Below, piece by piece: positions 53,416-62,691 of a stretch of DNA of 64,000 nt. Under the pieces are notes generated by a model. The model was not told where the DNA came from. It saw only the letters and a program-made list of their open reading frames with translations, and ran no database searches. This stretch comes from Pseudalkalibacillus salsuginis (GTDB lineage: Bacteria; Bacillota; Bacilli; Bacillales; Fictibacillaceae), in NCBI RefSeq assembly GCF_021646685.1, contig NZ_JAKJHW010000011.1, forward strand, positions 20,728-84,727. The letters run 5' to 3'. The number at the start of each line of letters is the position of its first letter. Position 1 is the first letter of the stretch. The position numbers and the translations under genes were made by a program.

Positions 53416-53766
53416 TTGATAGTGAAGCGTGGCGACGTTTACTTTGCAGATCTTTCTCCAGTAGTAGGGTCGGAGCAAGGAGGTATCCGGCCGGTATTGA
53501 TCATACAAAATGATATCGGTAACCGGTTTAGTCCGACAGTAATCGTCGCGGCCATTACAGCCCAGATTCAAAAGGCTAAACTACCTACTCACGTAGAAAT
53601 CAGCGCTAAAAAATATAAGTTCGAACGAGACTCTGTCATCTTACTAGAACAGATCCGGACAATCGACAAACAAAGATTAACAGACAAAATAACACATCTA
53701 GACGATGAAATGATGAAAAAAGTTGATGATGCTCTTCAAATCAGCCTGGGGCTCATCGATTTTTAA
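53416..53766 (+). CDS. ndoA: Endoribonuclease EndoA (MazF family toxin)
   Basis: 116 aa, nearly identical in pattern to B. subtilis EndoA/Maz[41 protein letters not shown] and [18 protein letters not shown], with catalytic Arg and Thr/Ser retained. TTG start. Cleaves single-stranded RNA at UACAU in B. subtilis. Four bases after ndoAI, upstream of the SigB module. Confidence 0.96.
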   Translation: MIVKRGDVYFADLSPVVGSEQGGIRPVLIIQNDIGNRFSPTVIVAAITAQIQKAKLPTHVEISAKKYKFERDSVILLEQIRTIDKQRLTDKITHLDDEMMKKVDDALQISLGLIDF

Positions 53767-53782
53767 CCGTCATGACAGAGTA

Positions 53783-53809
53783 AGCTGCTGATTTTCCAGC
53801 GGCTTTTTT
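53783..53809 (+). terminator. ndoAI-ndoA terminator
   Basis: agctgctg / cagcggct followed by TTTTTT. Confidence 0.8.
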
Positions 53810-53828
53810 ACATTTAAAGAACGTTTTG

Positions 53829-53931
53829 TCTTTATTCAATATCAGTGTAACTACGGCTCAGTCTGCGCTAAAATCTTGGCAAATCCCGAGTTTTCTTTAA
53901 AAGATAAGAAAGTATAAATTCGATGAAGTGA
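53829..53931 (+). repeat. Degenerate intergenic element before repeat copy 6
   Basis: agtgtaactacggctcag...ttggca resembles the sequence before argS (about 37877-37920), and ataagaaagtataaa...gaagtgatg matches the leaders of repeat copies 2 and 4. No gene. Confidence 0.5.
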
Positions 53932-54117
53932 TGTCTAGCTCACCGCCCAACCCCTTGGATCACTTCAGTCCTCCTGCGGCGGCGACACATTGATTTAAGT
54001 CGAAGTGTTTACCCACGCAAAACCGAACTTTGTTTGGTTCGAGCCTCACGATACCGTTCGATTCGCGTAGGACTTCCAGTGACCTGCGTGGTTAACCAGG
54101 ACATTTTCGCTTTTCTT
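53932..54117 (+). repeat. Dispersed hairpin repeat, copy 6
   Basis: 186-bp copy (tgtctagctcaccgccc ... acattttcgcttttctt) with a short insertion (acgataccgttcgattcg region). 54118-54290 beyond it has no gene that I can support. Confidence 0.85.
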
Positions 54118-54292
54118 ATAGATAAAAGGGTTGTGTGATCAGCTCTTGCCTTTTGAGTAGCATGACGTTAAAAGGGTTTGGTTTTCCCGGATTCCAAGCC
54201 TTCTGACAAAAAATACAATCGAAGACGAAGAGTTTAATGTAAGAAGGACATTTACGCAGCTATGCATAAACGAGGCCATAAAGTCAAAAGAA

Positions 54293-54321
54293 TTGAAAGA
54301 TTTACACAATAATGAAATAAT
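54293..54321 (+). promoter_or_regulatory. SigA-type promoter of the sigB operon
   Basis: TTGAAA (54293-54298), 17 bp, AATAAT (54316-54321), about 35 bp before the rsbRA start. Confidence 0.55.
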
Positions 54322-54357
54322 GTTTTTATGGATTATTTTTGATCGGAGGGTACTGGA

Positions 54358-55182
54358 ATGTATTCGACAATAAATGAAGTTATCATTCATAATCGTTCAT
54401 CTATTGAAGAAGAATGGAAGTCGCAGATGATGCAATTTAAAGAAGATGAGCGTGAATTAGCTAGTGTTACGAATGAAGTATACAAAAATTCAAATACAGA
54501 GTTCATAGATAATTTATTAAACCATGTCATAGATGGTCAAGATGAGATAAGTTCAGACCTTCAAGATTTCTTTGAAAGAACAGTCCAGATCGGATGGCCT
54601 TTGAGTTATGTAACAAAGGGCCTTCAACTTTTTCGTCGAATCGGATTGAAAACCATTGTTAATAAAAAAGAAAACATTGATGGCATCATGGATACGTTCG
54701 AGGTTTTCGATCGGTCGATAGACACCCTCTACGAAAAAATCGTAACGTATTCCACACAGAATTGGAAAGATACCATATCCGTACAGAAGAAAGCCTTACT
54801 TGAATTATCAGCACCGCTGATCCCTGTTTTTGAGAGTATCAGTGTCATGCCTCTGATCGGAACCATTGACACAGAACGGGCAAGGTTGATTATGGAGAAT
54901 CTGTTGGATGGTGTCATAAAAAATCGCTCTCAAGTGGTATTGATTGATATAACAGGTGTTCCTGTAGTCGATACGATGGTCGCCCATCATATCATCCAAG
55001 CAGCAGAAGCTGTAAGATTGATCGGATCTAAATGCATCCTTGTCGGAATCCGTCCGGAAATTGCCCAAACTATCGTTAACCTTGGAATCGATTTAAGTGA
55101 ATTCCCTACAAGAAGTACTCTACTCAAAGGAATCGAAGCAGCACTGGAATTAACGAATAAAAAAATAGAAGCCTTATCGTAG
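54358..55182 (+). CDS. rsbRA: RsbRA stressosome co-antagonist
   Basis: 274 aa. An N-terminal non-heme globin-like helical domain (about 1-140) and a C-terminal STAS domain (about 155-270) with phosphorylatable Thr in PVVDTMVAHHI and LIGSKCILVGIRPEIAQTIVNLGI. With RsbS it forms the stressosome that holds RsbT until environmental stress. Confidence 0.93.
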   Translation: MYSTINEVIIHNRSSIEEEWKSQMMQFKEDERELASVTNEVYKNSNTEFIDNLLNHVIDGQDEISSDLQDFFERTVQIGWPLSYVTKGLQLFRRIGLKTIVNKKENIDGIMDTFEVFDRSIDTLYEKIVTYSTQNWKDTISVQKKALLELSAPLIPVFESISVMPLIGTIDTERARLIMENLLDGVIKNRSQVVLIDITGVPVVDTMVAHHIIQAAEAVRLIGSKCILVGIRPEIAQTIVNLGIDLSEFPTRSTLLKGIEAALELTNKKIEALS

Positions 55183-55194
55183 GGGGGACTACGG

Positions 55195-55551
55195 ATGAGA
55201 GTACCAATTCTTAAACTTCATGAATATTTATTGATTTCAATTCAAGTCGAACTTGATGATAAGACTGCTTTGCAATTCCAGGAAGATTTATTAAGTAAGA
55301 TCCATGACACAGGCGCTAAAGGGATCGTCATAGACCTTACTTCAGTGGACATGGTCGATTCCTTTATTGCGAAGGTACTTGGCGATGTCGTCAAAATGTC
55401 TAATTTGATGGGTGCCAGAGTGGTTTTGACTGGGATACAACCACCTGTAGCCATAACATTGATTGACCTTGGCATCAATATGAGGGATGTGCCAACTGCT
55501 TTAGATTTAGAACAGGGGCTAGATAAATTACAACAGGACTTGGAGGGATGA
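55195..55551 (+). CDS. rsbS: RsbS stressosome antagonist
   Basis: 118 aa, single STAS domain with phospho-Ser in [14 protein letters not shown]. Sequesters RsbT; its phosphorylation releases it. Follows rsbRA by 12 bp. Confidence 0.95.
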   Translation: MRVPILKLHEYLLISIQVELDDKTALQFQEDLLSKIHDTGAKGIVIDLTSVDMVDSFIAKVLGDVVKMSNLMGARVVLTGIQPPVAITLIDLGINMRDVPTALDLEQGLDKLQQDLEG

Positions 55552-55553
55552 CT

Positions 55554-55955
55554 ATGGCCATCCAATCCTGTGTAGATGTGCGTAATGAATGGGATATTGT
55601 AAGTGCACGCCAACTGGGACGGGATTTAGCGAAAGATCTTGGTTTTTCAAGTGTGGATCAAGCTAGGATCACTACGGCGATATCCGAATTAGCAAGAAAC
55701 ATATATCTATATGCAGGGAATGGAAGAATCTGCATCGAGCCGATTGAAGAAGGAAACCGTAGAGGCCTCCGAATCATCGCCAATGATACCGGTCCTGGAA
55801 TTCAGGATATACGTAAAGTAATGGAAGATGGATATACAACGTCCGGTGGTCTGGGAGCTGGTCTGCCGGGAGTGAAAAGACTTATGGATGAGTTTGCAAT
55901 TCATTCCACAGTAGATGTAGGTACAGAAATTCATATAACGAAATGGCTCCGCTAG
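55554..55955 (+). CDS. rsbT: RsbT switch kinase
   Basis: 133 aa from ATG 55554 (GGAGGG 6 bp upstream). GHKL-type Ser/Thr kinase: ARITTAISELARNIYLYAG (N-box), IANDTGPGIQDIRKVMEDGYTTSGGLGAGLPGVKRL. Phosphorylates RsbS/RsbR and, once free, activates RsbU. Overlaps no neighbour but is tightly packed. Confidence 0.96.
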   Translation: MAIQSCVDVRNEWDIVSARQLGRDLAKDLGFSSVDQARITTAISELARNIYLYAGNGRICIEPIEEGNRRGLRIIANDTGPGIQDIRKVMEDGYTTSGGLGAGLPGVKRLMDEFAIHSTVDVGTEIHITKWLR

Positions 55956-55966
55956 GAGGATCGCAG

Positions 55967-56980
55967 ATGTTGGGGGAAAAAGGTTTATTAGTAGAAAGAT
56001 ATGAGCAATTTTTATCTGCTTATTTAAGCGGCAGAACAGAACAAGCCTTATATAAAGCGCAACAATTCAGCCGGAAAATGATCGAACAAAACATCTCCCC
56101 TGAAGAAGTGATCAATATTCACTATACGGTACTGGAATCACTGAACGGAGACATTCCTGAACAAGTGAAAGACTCATTTGATTTCTTGATTGAAGTCATG
56201 ATGGGATACGGCATGGCATATCGGGAACATCAAATTCTCCGTGATAAACAATTGGCCCTTGAATCTGAGATTGAGGTGGCTGCTAGCATGCAGCAGACTC
56301 TTCTTCAAGGGGAAGTGCCAACAGTCGATGCATTGGAAATCGGCGTGATCAGTAAAGCGGCCAAGAAAATGAGCGGGGATTACTATCATTTCGTCCAAAA
56401 CAGCCCTGATTCGATTAGTGTGGCTGTAGCGGATGTTATCGGAAAGGGCGTACCCGCTGCCCTTTGTATGTCCATGATCAAATATGCGATGGACAGTTTG
56501 CCTGAACAACAGAACCATCCAAGTATCGTTCTTGAAAACTTAAACCGTGTGGTGGAACAGAACGTTGATCCGACCATGTTCATTACGATGTTTTATGGTC
56601 ATTACAACACAGACCTTCATCGCTTTTTTTATGCTGGTGCAGGTCATGAGCCAGGATTTTATTACAATGCCTTGACTGACGGTTTCGAAGAATTCACTGC
56701 CAAAGGCCTTGTGTTAGGTGTCTCTCGGAACACGAAATACAAACAATACGAAAAGAAGATTGAAGTCGGGGACATGATCATCATGCTTTCAGACGGTGTC
56801 ACAGAGTGCCGGACAAGCAGTGGCTTCATTTCAAGAGATGAAGTGGTTTACTTGATACGTTCCCACATGCATTTATCGCCACAAGAAATCGTAGATAATG
56901 TCTATGCTGAACTGGAACAATTACAGGAATTTGAATTGCGTGATGATTTTACCTTGATAATTTTAAAAAGAACGGTTTAG
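55967..56980 (+). CDS. rsbU: RsbU PP2C-type phosphatase
   Basis: 337 aa from ATG 55967 (AGGAGG 7 bp upstream), near the B. subtilis length (335). N-terminal RsbT-binding helical domain (1-85), linker coiled coil, and PPM phosphatase domain with metal Asp residues in MSGDYYHF, AVADVIGKGVPAALCMS and MLSDGVTE. Dephosphorylates RsbV. Confidence 0.95.
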   Translation: MLGEKGLLVERYEQFLSAYLSGRTEQALYKAQQFSRKMIEQNISPEEVINIHYTVLESLNGDIPEQVKDSFDFLIEVMMGYGMAYREHQILRDKQLALESEIEVAASMQQTLLQGEVPTVDALEIGVISKAAKKMSGDYYHFVQNSPDSISVAVADVIGKGVPAALCMSMIKYAMDSLPEQQNHPSIVLENLNRVVEQNVDPTMFITMFYGHYNTDLHRFFYAGAGHEPGFYYNALTDGFEEFTAKGLVLGVSRNTKYKQYEKKIEVGDMIIMLSDGVTECRTSSGFISRDEVVYLIRSHMHLSPQEIVDNVYAELEQLQEFELRDDFTLIILKRTV

Positions 56981-57000
56981 TTTCAGTTAGGTTGTGGTAT
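56975..57000 (+). promoter_or_regulatory. Internal SigB-dependent promoter
   Basis: GTTTAG (56975-56980), 14 bp, TGGTAT (56995-57000), close to GTTTAA-N12-15-GGGTAT, overlapping the rsbU stop as in B. subtilis. Gives SigB autoinduction of rsbVW-sigB-rsbX. Confidence 0.7.
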
Positions 57001-57040
57001 GGATAGAGTAATGCATTCCTATATACCAAGGGGGAAGTCA

Positions 57041-57379
57041 ATGATGAATTTACAGATCCAAAAGAAAGACACAGATGATCATATAGACGAGTTGGTTCTA
57101 ATCGGTGAGGTTGATGCCTATACAGCACCTAAACTGAAAGAAACATTGCTGGAAGCTGCACAAAAGCAAGGACAAAAAATCATTGTCAATCTCAGTGGTG
57201 TTCAATATATGGATAGTACGGGTCTAGGTGTTTTCGTAGGCGCTCTAAAATCCTCACAGCAATCCGGAAGTACCTTGACTTTGACAGGTATGACCGAACG
57301 GGTTGAAAGGTTGTTCGAGATCACGGGTCTCACAGAAGTGATAAACATCGAGAACACCCAAGAGGAGGAGGCGCGATGA
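57041..57379 (+). CDS. rsbV: RsbV anti-anti-sigma factor
   Basis: 112 aa STAS protein. Phospho-Ser in VQYMDSTGLGVFVGAL. When unphosphorylated it binds RsbW and frees SigB. ATG 57041 (or 57044) follows AAGGGGG. Overlaps rsbW by 4 bp. Confidence 0.95.
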   Translation: MMNLQIQKKDTDDHIDELVLIGEVDAYTAPKLKETLLEAAQKQGQKIIVNLSGVQYMDSTGLGVFVGALKSSQQSGSTLTLTGMTERVERLFEITGLTEVINIENTQEEEAR

Positions 57380-57849
57380 GTGACATTATCGAAATGGTGA
57401 TACCAGCAAAGCCTGATTATGTTGGTGTGGCCAGGTTGACGGTTTCTGGGATAGCCAGCAGAATGGGGTATACTTTTGACGAAATCGAAGACATTAAAAT
57501 CGCAGTCTCTGAAGCGATCACGAATGCAGTGAATCATGCATACGGAGCAGAGGATAAGGGTGAAATCCACCTGTCCTATGGAATGTATGACGATAAGATT
57601 GAGATCACTGTCACGGATAAAGGAAAGAGTTTTGATGTAGAAGCAACAAAACTTAGTACCGGTCCGGTCAATGGAAAGCCAGTCGATCAAATTAATGAAG
57701 GAGGGTTGGGTCTTTTCTTGATTGAGACGCTAATGGACAAAGTGGATATTAGCGATGAAGCAGGAGTGGTAGTCATGATGACGAAATACCTAAACAGAGA
57801 TGAGGTGGATGAAAGTGTCGACCAATACAAGTCAGCCCCCTCACAATAA
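57376..57849 (+). CDS. rsbW: RsbW anti-sigma factor / kinase
   Basis: 157 aa GHKL kinase: EDIKIAVSEAITNAVNHAYG (N-box) and GGLGLFLIETLMDKV. Binds SigB or phosphorylates RsbV. Overlaps rsbV and sigB, giving fixed stoichiometry. Confidence 0.96.
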   Translation: MSDIIEMVIPAKPDYVGVARLTVSGIASRMGYTFDEIEDIKIAVSEAITNAVNHAYGAEDKGEIHLSYGMYDDKIEITVTDKGKSFDVEATKLSTGPVNGKPVDQINEGGLGLFLIETLMDKVDISDEAGVVVMMTKYLNRDEVDESVDQYKSAPSQ

Positions 57850-58612
57850 GGACTTCGTCTATGAGTTGTTGGAACAGCTTCGGGAAGACCCCGAAAACCA
57901 GGAAATCCAAACCATTCTTGTTGAACATTATCAAGATCTGGTCCATTCACTCGCACGTAAATTTTCGAAAGGGAAAAGCATCCACGATGACTTAGTGCAA
58001 GTCGGCATGATCGGTCTTCTGGCTGCTTTTCGACGTTATGACCCTGAGTTTGGAAGAGGCTTCGAATCATTCGCGGTTCCGACGATCATCGGAGAAATCA
58101 AACGCTTTATCCGTGATAAAACATGGAGTGTCCATGTACCACGTAGGATCAAGGAACTTAGCCCGAGGATAAAGAGGGCAGTTGAAGAACTTACAAATCA
58201 ATTGCAACGTTCACCTAAAGTTGCAGAAATTGCAGATTATCTAGAAACTTCTGAAGAAGAAATCCTTGAAACGATGGAAATGGGTAAAAGTTATCAAGCC
58301 CTTTCAGTCGACAGCTCTATTGAAGCTGACCAGGAAGGAAGTACCGTTACTCTCTTGGATCTTGTAGGGAGTACGGAAAGCGGTTATGAACAAACAGATC
58401 AGCGCATGTTGCTGCAAAAAGCTTTTCATGTATTGTCAGAACGGGAACAACAGATTTTGCGATGCACTTACTTTGAAAATTTAAGTCAAAAAGAAACAGG
58501 TAAACGCTTGAATATTTCACAGATGCATGTTTCGAGACTACAACGCAGAGCACTTGAAAAGTTGAAGGATGCAATACGTGTCGATCCGTCGGAGGCACTT
58601 AACCATGATTGA
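57815..58612 (+). CDS. sigB: RNA polymerase sigma factor SigB
   Basis: 265 aa from GTG 57815 (GAGGTGG 6 bp upstream), overlapping rsbW by 35 bp. Sigma-70 group 3: region 2 DDLVQVGMIGLLAAFRRYDPEFGRGFESFAVPTIIGEIKRFIRDKTWSV is split by family-typical residues, region 3 RIKELSPRIKRAVEELT, region 4 LSQKETGKRLNISQMHVSRLQRRAL. Controls the general stress response. Confidence 0.96.
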   Translation: MSTNTSQPPHNKDFVYELLEQLREDPENQEIQTILVEHYQDLVHSLARKFSKGKSIHDDLVQVGMIGLLAAFRRYDPEFGRGFESFAVPTIIGEIKRFIRDKTWSVHVPRRIKELSPRIKRAVEELTNQLQRSPKVAEIADYLETSEEEILETMEMGKSYQALSVDSSIEADQEGSTVTLLDLVGSTESGYEQTDQRMLLQKAFHVLSEREQQILRCTYFENLSQKETGKRLNISQMHVSRLQRRALEKLKDAIRVDPSEALNHD

Positions 58613-59207
58613 AAACAATGTCCATTATCATGTTGACTGGAGTACCTTCCAACGTTCCAAAGTGGAAGGACAGTGTAACGGTGACAGTTATTTTGCCAAA
58701 GAAACAGATGATTATTTCATCTGCATAGTGGCCGACGGACTAGGTAGCGGGCAAGCGGCACATGATGCGTCCACTAAAACGGTAAAAGTCGTAGAAGAAC
58801 ATCACAACAAAAATGTAGATACACTGATGAGTCTGTGCAATAAGTCTCTCCAATACACAAGGGGGGCAGTATTGACGATTTTCAAAGTCCATTTCAAAAA
58901 GAACTTGCTTGAATATTGTGGTGTAGGCAACATTCGATTGATTATTGGCCAGCCATCTGGAAAAATCGTCCATGCAATTCCGAAATCGGGCTTCCTGTCA
59001 GGAAAACCTGCCAAATTTGATGTAAGAGAAATTGAATACCAAGCAGGTTTCATGTTTATTGCTTATTCTGACGGCATTGAACTTTCCTCGCCGGATAAAC
59101 GGAATGTGATGAAATCACAGAATCCTAAAGCGGCAGCGAGTTATCTGCGGCAAAAATGCAGTATTATCGCTGATGATATGACCTTTGTTATAGGCAAAGT
59201 TACCTAA
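58605..59207 (+). CDS. rsbX: RsbX phosphatase
   Basis: 200 aa from ATG 58605 (GGAGGCAC upstream), overlapping sigB by 8 bp. PPM/PP2C fold: VADGLGSGQAAHDAS and FIAYSDGIELSS. Dephosphorylates RsbS/RsbR to reset the stressosome. Confidence 0.94.
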   Translation: MIENNVHYHVDWSTFQRSKVEGQCNGDSYFAKETDDYFICIVADGLGSGQAAHDASTKTVKVVEEHHNKNVDTLMSLCNKSLQYTRGAVLTIFKVHFKKNLLEYCGVGNIRLIIGQPSGKIVHAIPKSGFLSGKPAKFDVREIEYQAGFMFIAYSDGIELSSPDKRNVMKSQNPKAAASYLRQKCSIIADDMTFVIGKVT

Positions 59208-59208
59208 A

Positions 59209-59246
59209 GAGTTTTCTCATAGTAAGTGGGGGAGCTCTTTTTTTTG
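59209..59246 (+). terminator. Terminator of the sigB operon
   Basis: aagagttttctc / gggggagctctt stem followed by eight T. Confidence 0.75.
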
Positions 59247-59369
59247 TGTCATTAGAAGTCATTCTTCGGGAAAGTGCAACCTTCAGGTGACTTCATAACC
59301 GTTGATTACATAGCAGGGGTTTCTTTGGTAGACTTGTACGTATATCAGTTTTATGAGGAGGAGCAAGTT

Positions 59370-61526
59370 TTGGAGATGAATAATGAACTCATTTCACAAG
59401 TAGCCAAGGAAACAAAATTATCCTTGAAATACGTTAAGAATATCATTGACCTTCTAGAAGAGGGAAATACTGTACCTTTTATTGCGAGGTACCGTAAAGA
59501 ATTGACCGGCGCAGCTGATGAAGTGCAGATCCGAAGTGTTTCAGAGGAATGGGAATACAGACGGAACCTTGAAAAACGAAAAGAGGAAGTCCTTCGTTTA
59601 ATTGAAGAACAAGACAAATTGACGGATGAATTGAGGACAGAAATACATAAGGCGACGAAACTTCAACAGGTTGAGGACCTTTACCGTCCTTATAAGCAAA
59701 AGAAACGCACACGTGCGACCACCGCGAAGGAAAAAGGGTTAGAACCACTGGCAGTTCTGATTCTTGAACAGAAAAAAGGTGTGGACATAGAGGCAGAAGC
59801 CCAAAGATTCATTTCAGAAGACAAGAAAGTTCTTAGTATTGAAGAAGCCATCCAGGGTGCTGAGGATATCATTGCTGAGAGGGTATCTGATGATTCAGAA
59901 AACCGATCCTGGATCCGTTCGATCACTTTTCAGGAGGGTATTGTCGAAACAAAACTGAAAGGAAAGGTAGAACCTGAAGAGAAAACGTACGAGATGTACT
60001 ATGACTATCAGGAGCCTGTTAAAAAAATCGTTCCTCACCGCACATTAGCAGTCAATCGCGGAGAAAAGGAAGATGTCCTGAAGGTTTCCATTTCAGCTCC
60101 TACAGATAAAATCCTGAGAAAATTGAACAATAAGTATATAAAAGGGCAATCCTCCTCTACGGTTTATATCGAACGTGCAATCCTAGACGGATACAAGCGA
60201 TTGGTTTCCCCCTCGATTGAACGCGATATTCGGAGTGAATTGACGGAGACTGCGGATGAACAAGCGATACGGATCTTTTCGGAGAACCTCAGACATCTTT
60301 TATTGCAACCACCGCTGAAAGGAAAGATAGCGCTCGGTGTGGATCCGGGTTATCGAACAGGTTGTAAGCTAGCAGTGGTCGATGAAACGGGCAAGACACT
60401 AGCGGTTGATGTGATATACCCGACTCCGCCGAAATCTGAAACGGAAAAATCAAAATCAATCCTGAAAGGTTTGATTGAACGTCATGACGTTGAAATTGTT
60501 GCTATAGGAAATGGAACAGGCTCCAGGGAGACTGAACAATTCGTTGCCGAACTCATCAAAGAGATGGACCGTCCTTTAGTTTATTTGATCGTTAGTGAAG
60601 CTGGAGCGAGTGTATATTCCGCATCGGATATTGCTCGCCAGGAGTTTCCTGATCTAAAGGTAGAAGAGCGGAGTGCAGTATCGATCGCACGTAGGCTTCA
60701 GGACCCATTATCTGAACTTGTAAAAATCGATCCGAAGTCAATTGGTGTCGGCCAGTACCAGCATGATGTCTCGCAGAAACGTTTAAATGAGTCCCTTACA
60801 TTCGTTGTGGAGACTGTGGTCAACCAAGTGGGTGTCAATGTAAACACAGCTTCTCCATCCTTGTTACAGTACGTAGCAGGCCTCTCGAAAGCTGTTGCAA
60901 ATAACATCGTGAAGAAAAGAGAGGAAGAAGGGAAGTTCACAAGCAGAACCCAATTAAAAAAGATTCCACGTCTCGGTACGAAGACGTACGAGCAATGTAT
61001 CGGTTTCTTAAGGATCGTCGAAGGGAAGCATCCTCTCGATCAAACTCCGATACACCCTGAAACCTATGCAGATACACGCAAGTTGTTGAGTTTATTGGGG
61101 TTGACAGAACAAGAAATCGGAACAGATGAGATTCGGAAGAAACTCCAGTCGATTGAATTGAAAGAGTACGCCGAGAGACTGGATATCGGGGAACTGACCT
61201 TAAAGGATATCGTCGATGCACTGGTTAAACCATCAAGGGATCCACGGGATGAAGTGACGAAACCTTTATTGAAGACAGATGTTTTGAGGATGGAGGACCT
61301 GAAAGAAGGAATGGAACTGGAAGGAACTGTCCGGAATGTCGTCGACTTTGGCGCGTTTGTCGATATCGGGGTCAAACAGGACGGACTTGTCCATATCTCA
61401 AAGCTTAGCAAAAACTACGTCAAACATCCTATGGATGTCGTGCACGTAGGTCAAGTCGTAAAGGTTTGGGTAGAACAGGTAAATCTGGATAAGCAACGGA
61501 TCGCTCTGACGATGGTTACCAATTAA
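59370..61526 (+). CDS. tex: Tex family RNA-binding protein (YdcI)
   Basis: 718 aa from TTG 59370 (GAGGAGGAG upstream), typical size. Order: N-terminal Tex helical region (KLSLKYVKNIIDLLEEGNTVPFIARYRKELTG), YqgF-like domain (ALGVDPGYRTGCKLAVVD), two HhH motifs (VNVNTASPSLLQYVAGLSKAVANNIV) and a C-terminal S1 domain (GMELEGTVRNVVDFGAFVDIGVKQDGLVHIS). Nucleic-acid-binding, transcription-associated. Confidence 0.95.
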   Translation: MEMNNELISQVAKETKLSLKYVKNIIDLLEEGNTVPFIARYRKELTGAADEVQIRSVSEEWEYRRNLEKRKEEVLRLIEEQDKLTDELRTEIHKATKLQQVEDLYRPYKQKKRTRATTAKEKGLEPLAVLILEQKKGVDIEAEAQRFISEDKKVLSIEEAIQGAEDIIAERVSDDSENRSWIRSITFQEGIVETKLKGKVEPEEKTYEMYYDYQEPVKKIVPHRTLAVNRGEKEDVLKVSISAPTDKILRKLNNKYIKGQSSSTVYIERAILDGYKRLVSPSIERDIRSELTETADEQAIRIFSENLRHLLLQPPLKGKIALGVDPGYRTGCKLAVVDETGKTLAVDVIYPTPPKSETEKSKSILKGLIERHDVEIVAIGNGTGSRETEQFVAELIKEMDRPLVYLIVSEAGASVYSASDIARQEFPDLKVEERSAVSIARRLQDPLSELVKIDPKSIGVGQYQHDVSQKRLNESLTFVVETVVNQVGVNVNTASPSLLQYVAGLSKAVANNIVKKREEEGKFTSRTQLKKIPRLGTKTYEQCIGFLRIVEGKHPLDQTPIHPETYADTRKLLSLLGLTEQEIGTDEIRKKLQSIELKEYAERLDIGELTLKDIVDALVKPSRDPRDEVTKPLLKTDVLRMEDLKEGMELEGTVRNVVDFGAFVDIGVKQDGLVHISKLSKNYVKHPMDVVHVGQVVKVWVEQVNLDKQRIALTMVTN

Positions 61527-61541
61527 GGAATAGACAAAAAG

Positions 61542-61569
61542 CACTGCTTACTAGGAGCAGTGTTTTTTT
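61542..61569 (+). terminator. tex terminator, overlapping the end of cmpA
   Basis: cactgct-tactagg-agcagtg followed by TTTTTTT. The loop contains the complement of the cmpA stop codon. Confidence 0.8.
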
Positions 61570-61664
61570 CTGTAGAAAAACCAGCATTGGTTTAATAATT
61601 TGATTTGATAGCGGTCTTTGTTAAAATAAGCATTCCTCAACTGCTTTTTAAACCAGTAAGGCAC
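61551..61664 (-). CDS. cmpA: Cortex morphogenetic protein CmpA (37 aa)
   Basis: GTG start at 61664 with GGAGGG 6 bp upstream. Encodes MPYWFKKQLRNAYFNKDRYQ then IKLLNQCWFFYRKKHCS, 37 aa, the same length as B. subtilis CmpA and with the same KDRYQIKLLNQCWF core as I remember it. CmpA directs degradation of SpoIVA in cells with faulty coats, a sporulation quality check. The location between tex and sprT, antisense, is conserved. Too short for most gene finders. Confidence 0.93.
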   Translation of the reverse strand: MPYWFKKQLRNAYFNKDRYQIKLLNQCWFFYRKKHCS

Positions 61665-61804
61665 GATGAGCCCTCCTCACTTTCCTTAATGGTGGTTATT
61701 AGTCTATGTACAACTGCTTGCCATTGTTCGTGTCAGACTGTTTACTTTTCATTTCGCTGCACCTTTGGCACAATAGATGGTAGTAACGTAAAGGATTGAA
61801 GGAA

Positions 61805-62263
61805 ATGGATATAAAAACACTACAACAATTAGTTGAAGATACATCACTTGAGTTTTTCGGCAGACCCTTTAGGCATAAAGCACGGTTCAATCATCGACTA
61901 AAAACGACAGGCGGAAGGTATCTGTTGAGAAGCCATGATCTTGAATTCAATCAAAAGCAGCTTGAAGAACATGGGATGGAAGCGTTTATCGGTATCATCA
62001 AACATGAGCTTTGCCATTATCATCTTCATCTGACGAAAAAAGGTTATAGGCATCGTGACCGTGATTTCAAGCAGTTGCTGAAGGAAGTCGGCGGCAGCCG
62101 ATATTGTGAAGTGATTCCTGGTCAGAGAAGGCAAGAAAAGGTCAAATTCATCTATTTATGTAATAATTGCGGGCAACGATATCCTAGAAAACGGAGAGTG
62201 GATATTCGTAAATTTTCCTGTGGGAAATGCAGAGGGAAGTTGAAGCAAAAAAGTATTGACTAA
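61805..62263 (+). CDS. ydcK: SprT-like zinc protein (YdcK)
   Basis: 152 aa from ATG 61805 (AAAGGA site). Metalloprotease-type motif HELCH in [30 protein letters not shown], then a zinc ribbon ([14 protein letters not shown]...[10 protein letters not shown]). The family resembles SprT/Spartan; function in Bacillus is not established. Confidence 0.92.
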   Translation: MDIKTLQQLVEDTSLEFFGRPFRHKARFNHRLKTTGGRYLLRSHDLEFNQKQLEEHGMEAFIGIIKHELCHYHLHLTKKGYRHRDRDFKQLLKEVGGSRYCEVIPGQRRQEKVKFIYLCNNCGQRYPRKRRVDIRKFSCGKCRGKLKQKSID

Positions 62264-62431
62264 AAAATACGTGTATGTTACCTTAATTAAGTCGCTACAG
62301 AGACAACTTCTACAAATACGACTAGGTCACTTAAAGAAATTCGGCAATGCCAAACCTTGGTAAAGGTTAGCCATAACCGCATTTTTACTGAAGAGTGCAA
62401 CAAATAATTTATTTTTCTTCTAAAAAAGTTA

Positions 62432-62460
62432 TTGACTTCATCGTTTGTGTGTAGTATGAT
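62432..62460 (+). promoter_or_regulatory. tRNA/rRNA operon promoter
   Basis: TTGACT (62432-62437), 17 bp, TATGAT (62455-62460), 36 bp before the first tRNA. Confidence 0.75.
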
Positions 62461-62495
62461 ATTTATTGTCGCCAAAAAACAGAAACACACATTAT

Positions 62496-62570
62496 TCCAC
62501 AGTAGCTCAGTGGTAGAGCTATCGGCTGTTAACCGATCGGTCGCAGGTTCGAGTCCTGCCTGTGGAGCCA
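62496..62570 (+). tRNA. tRNA-Asn (GTT)
   Basis: Full cloverleaf: acceptor tccacag/ctgtgga, anticodon GTT in ctGTTaacc, T-arm ggttcgagtcc, encoded CCA. Confidence 0.97.
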
Positions 62571-62573
62571 TGC

Positions 62574-62664
62574 GGAGAAGTACCCAAGTGGCTGAAGGGG
62601 CGCCCCTGCTAAGGGTGTAGGTCGTGTAAGCGGCGCGAGGGTTCAAATCCCTCCTTCTCCGCCA
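62574..62664 (+). tRNA. tRNA-Ser (GCT)
   Basis: Class II tRNA with long variable arm; acceptor ggagaag/cttctcc, anticodon GCT, encoded CCA. Confidence 0.97.
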
Positions 62665-62691
62665 TTCTATTCCAATTCAAACGTTGCAGCT

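Noticed and set aside
54139..54390. Minus-strand frame of 83 codons before rsbRA
   Set aside because: Overlaps the rsbRA promoter and start, no RBS, low-complexity hydrophobic sequence.
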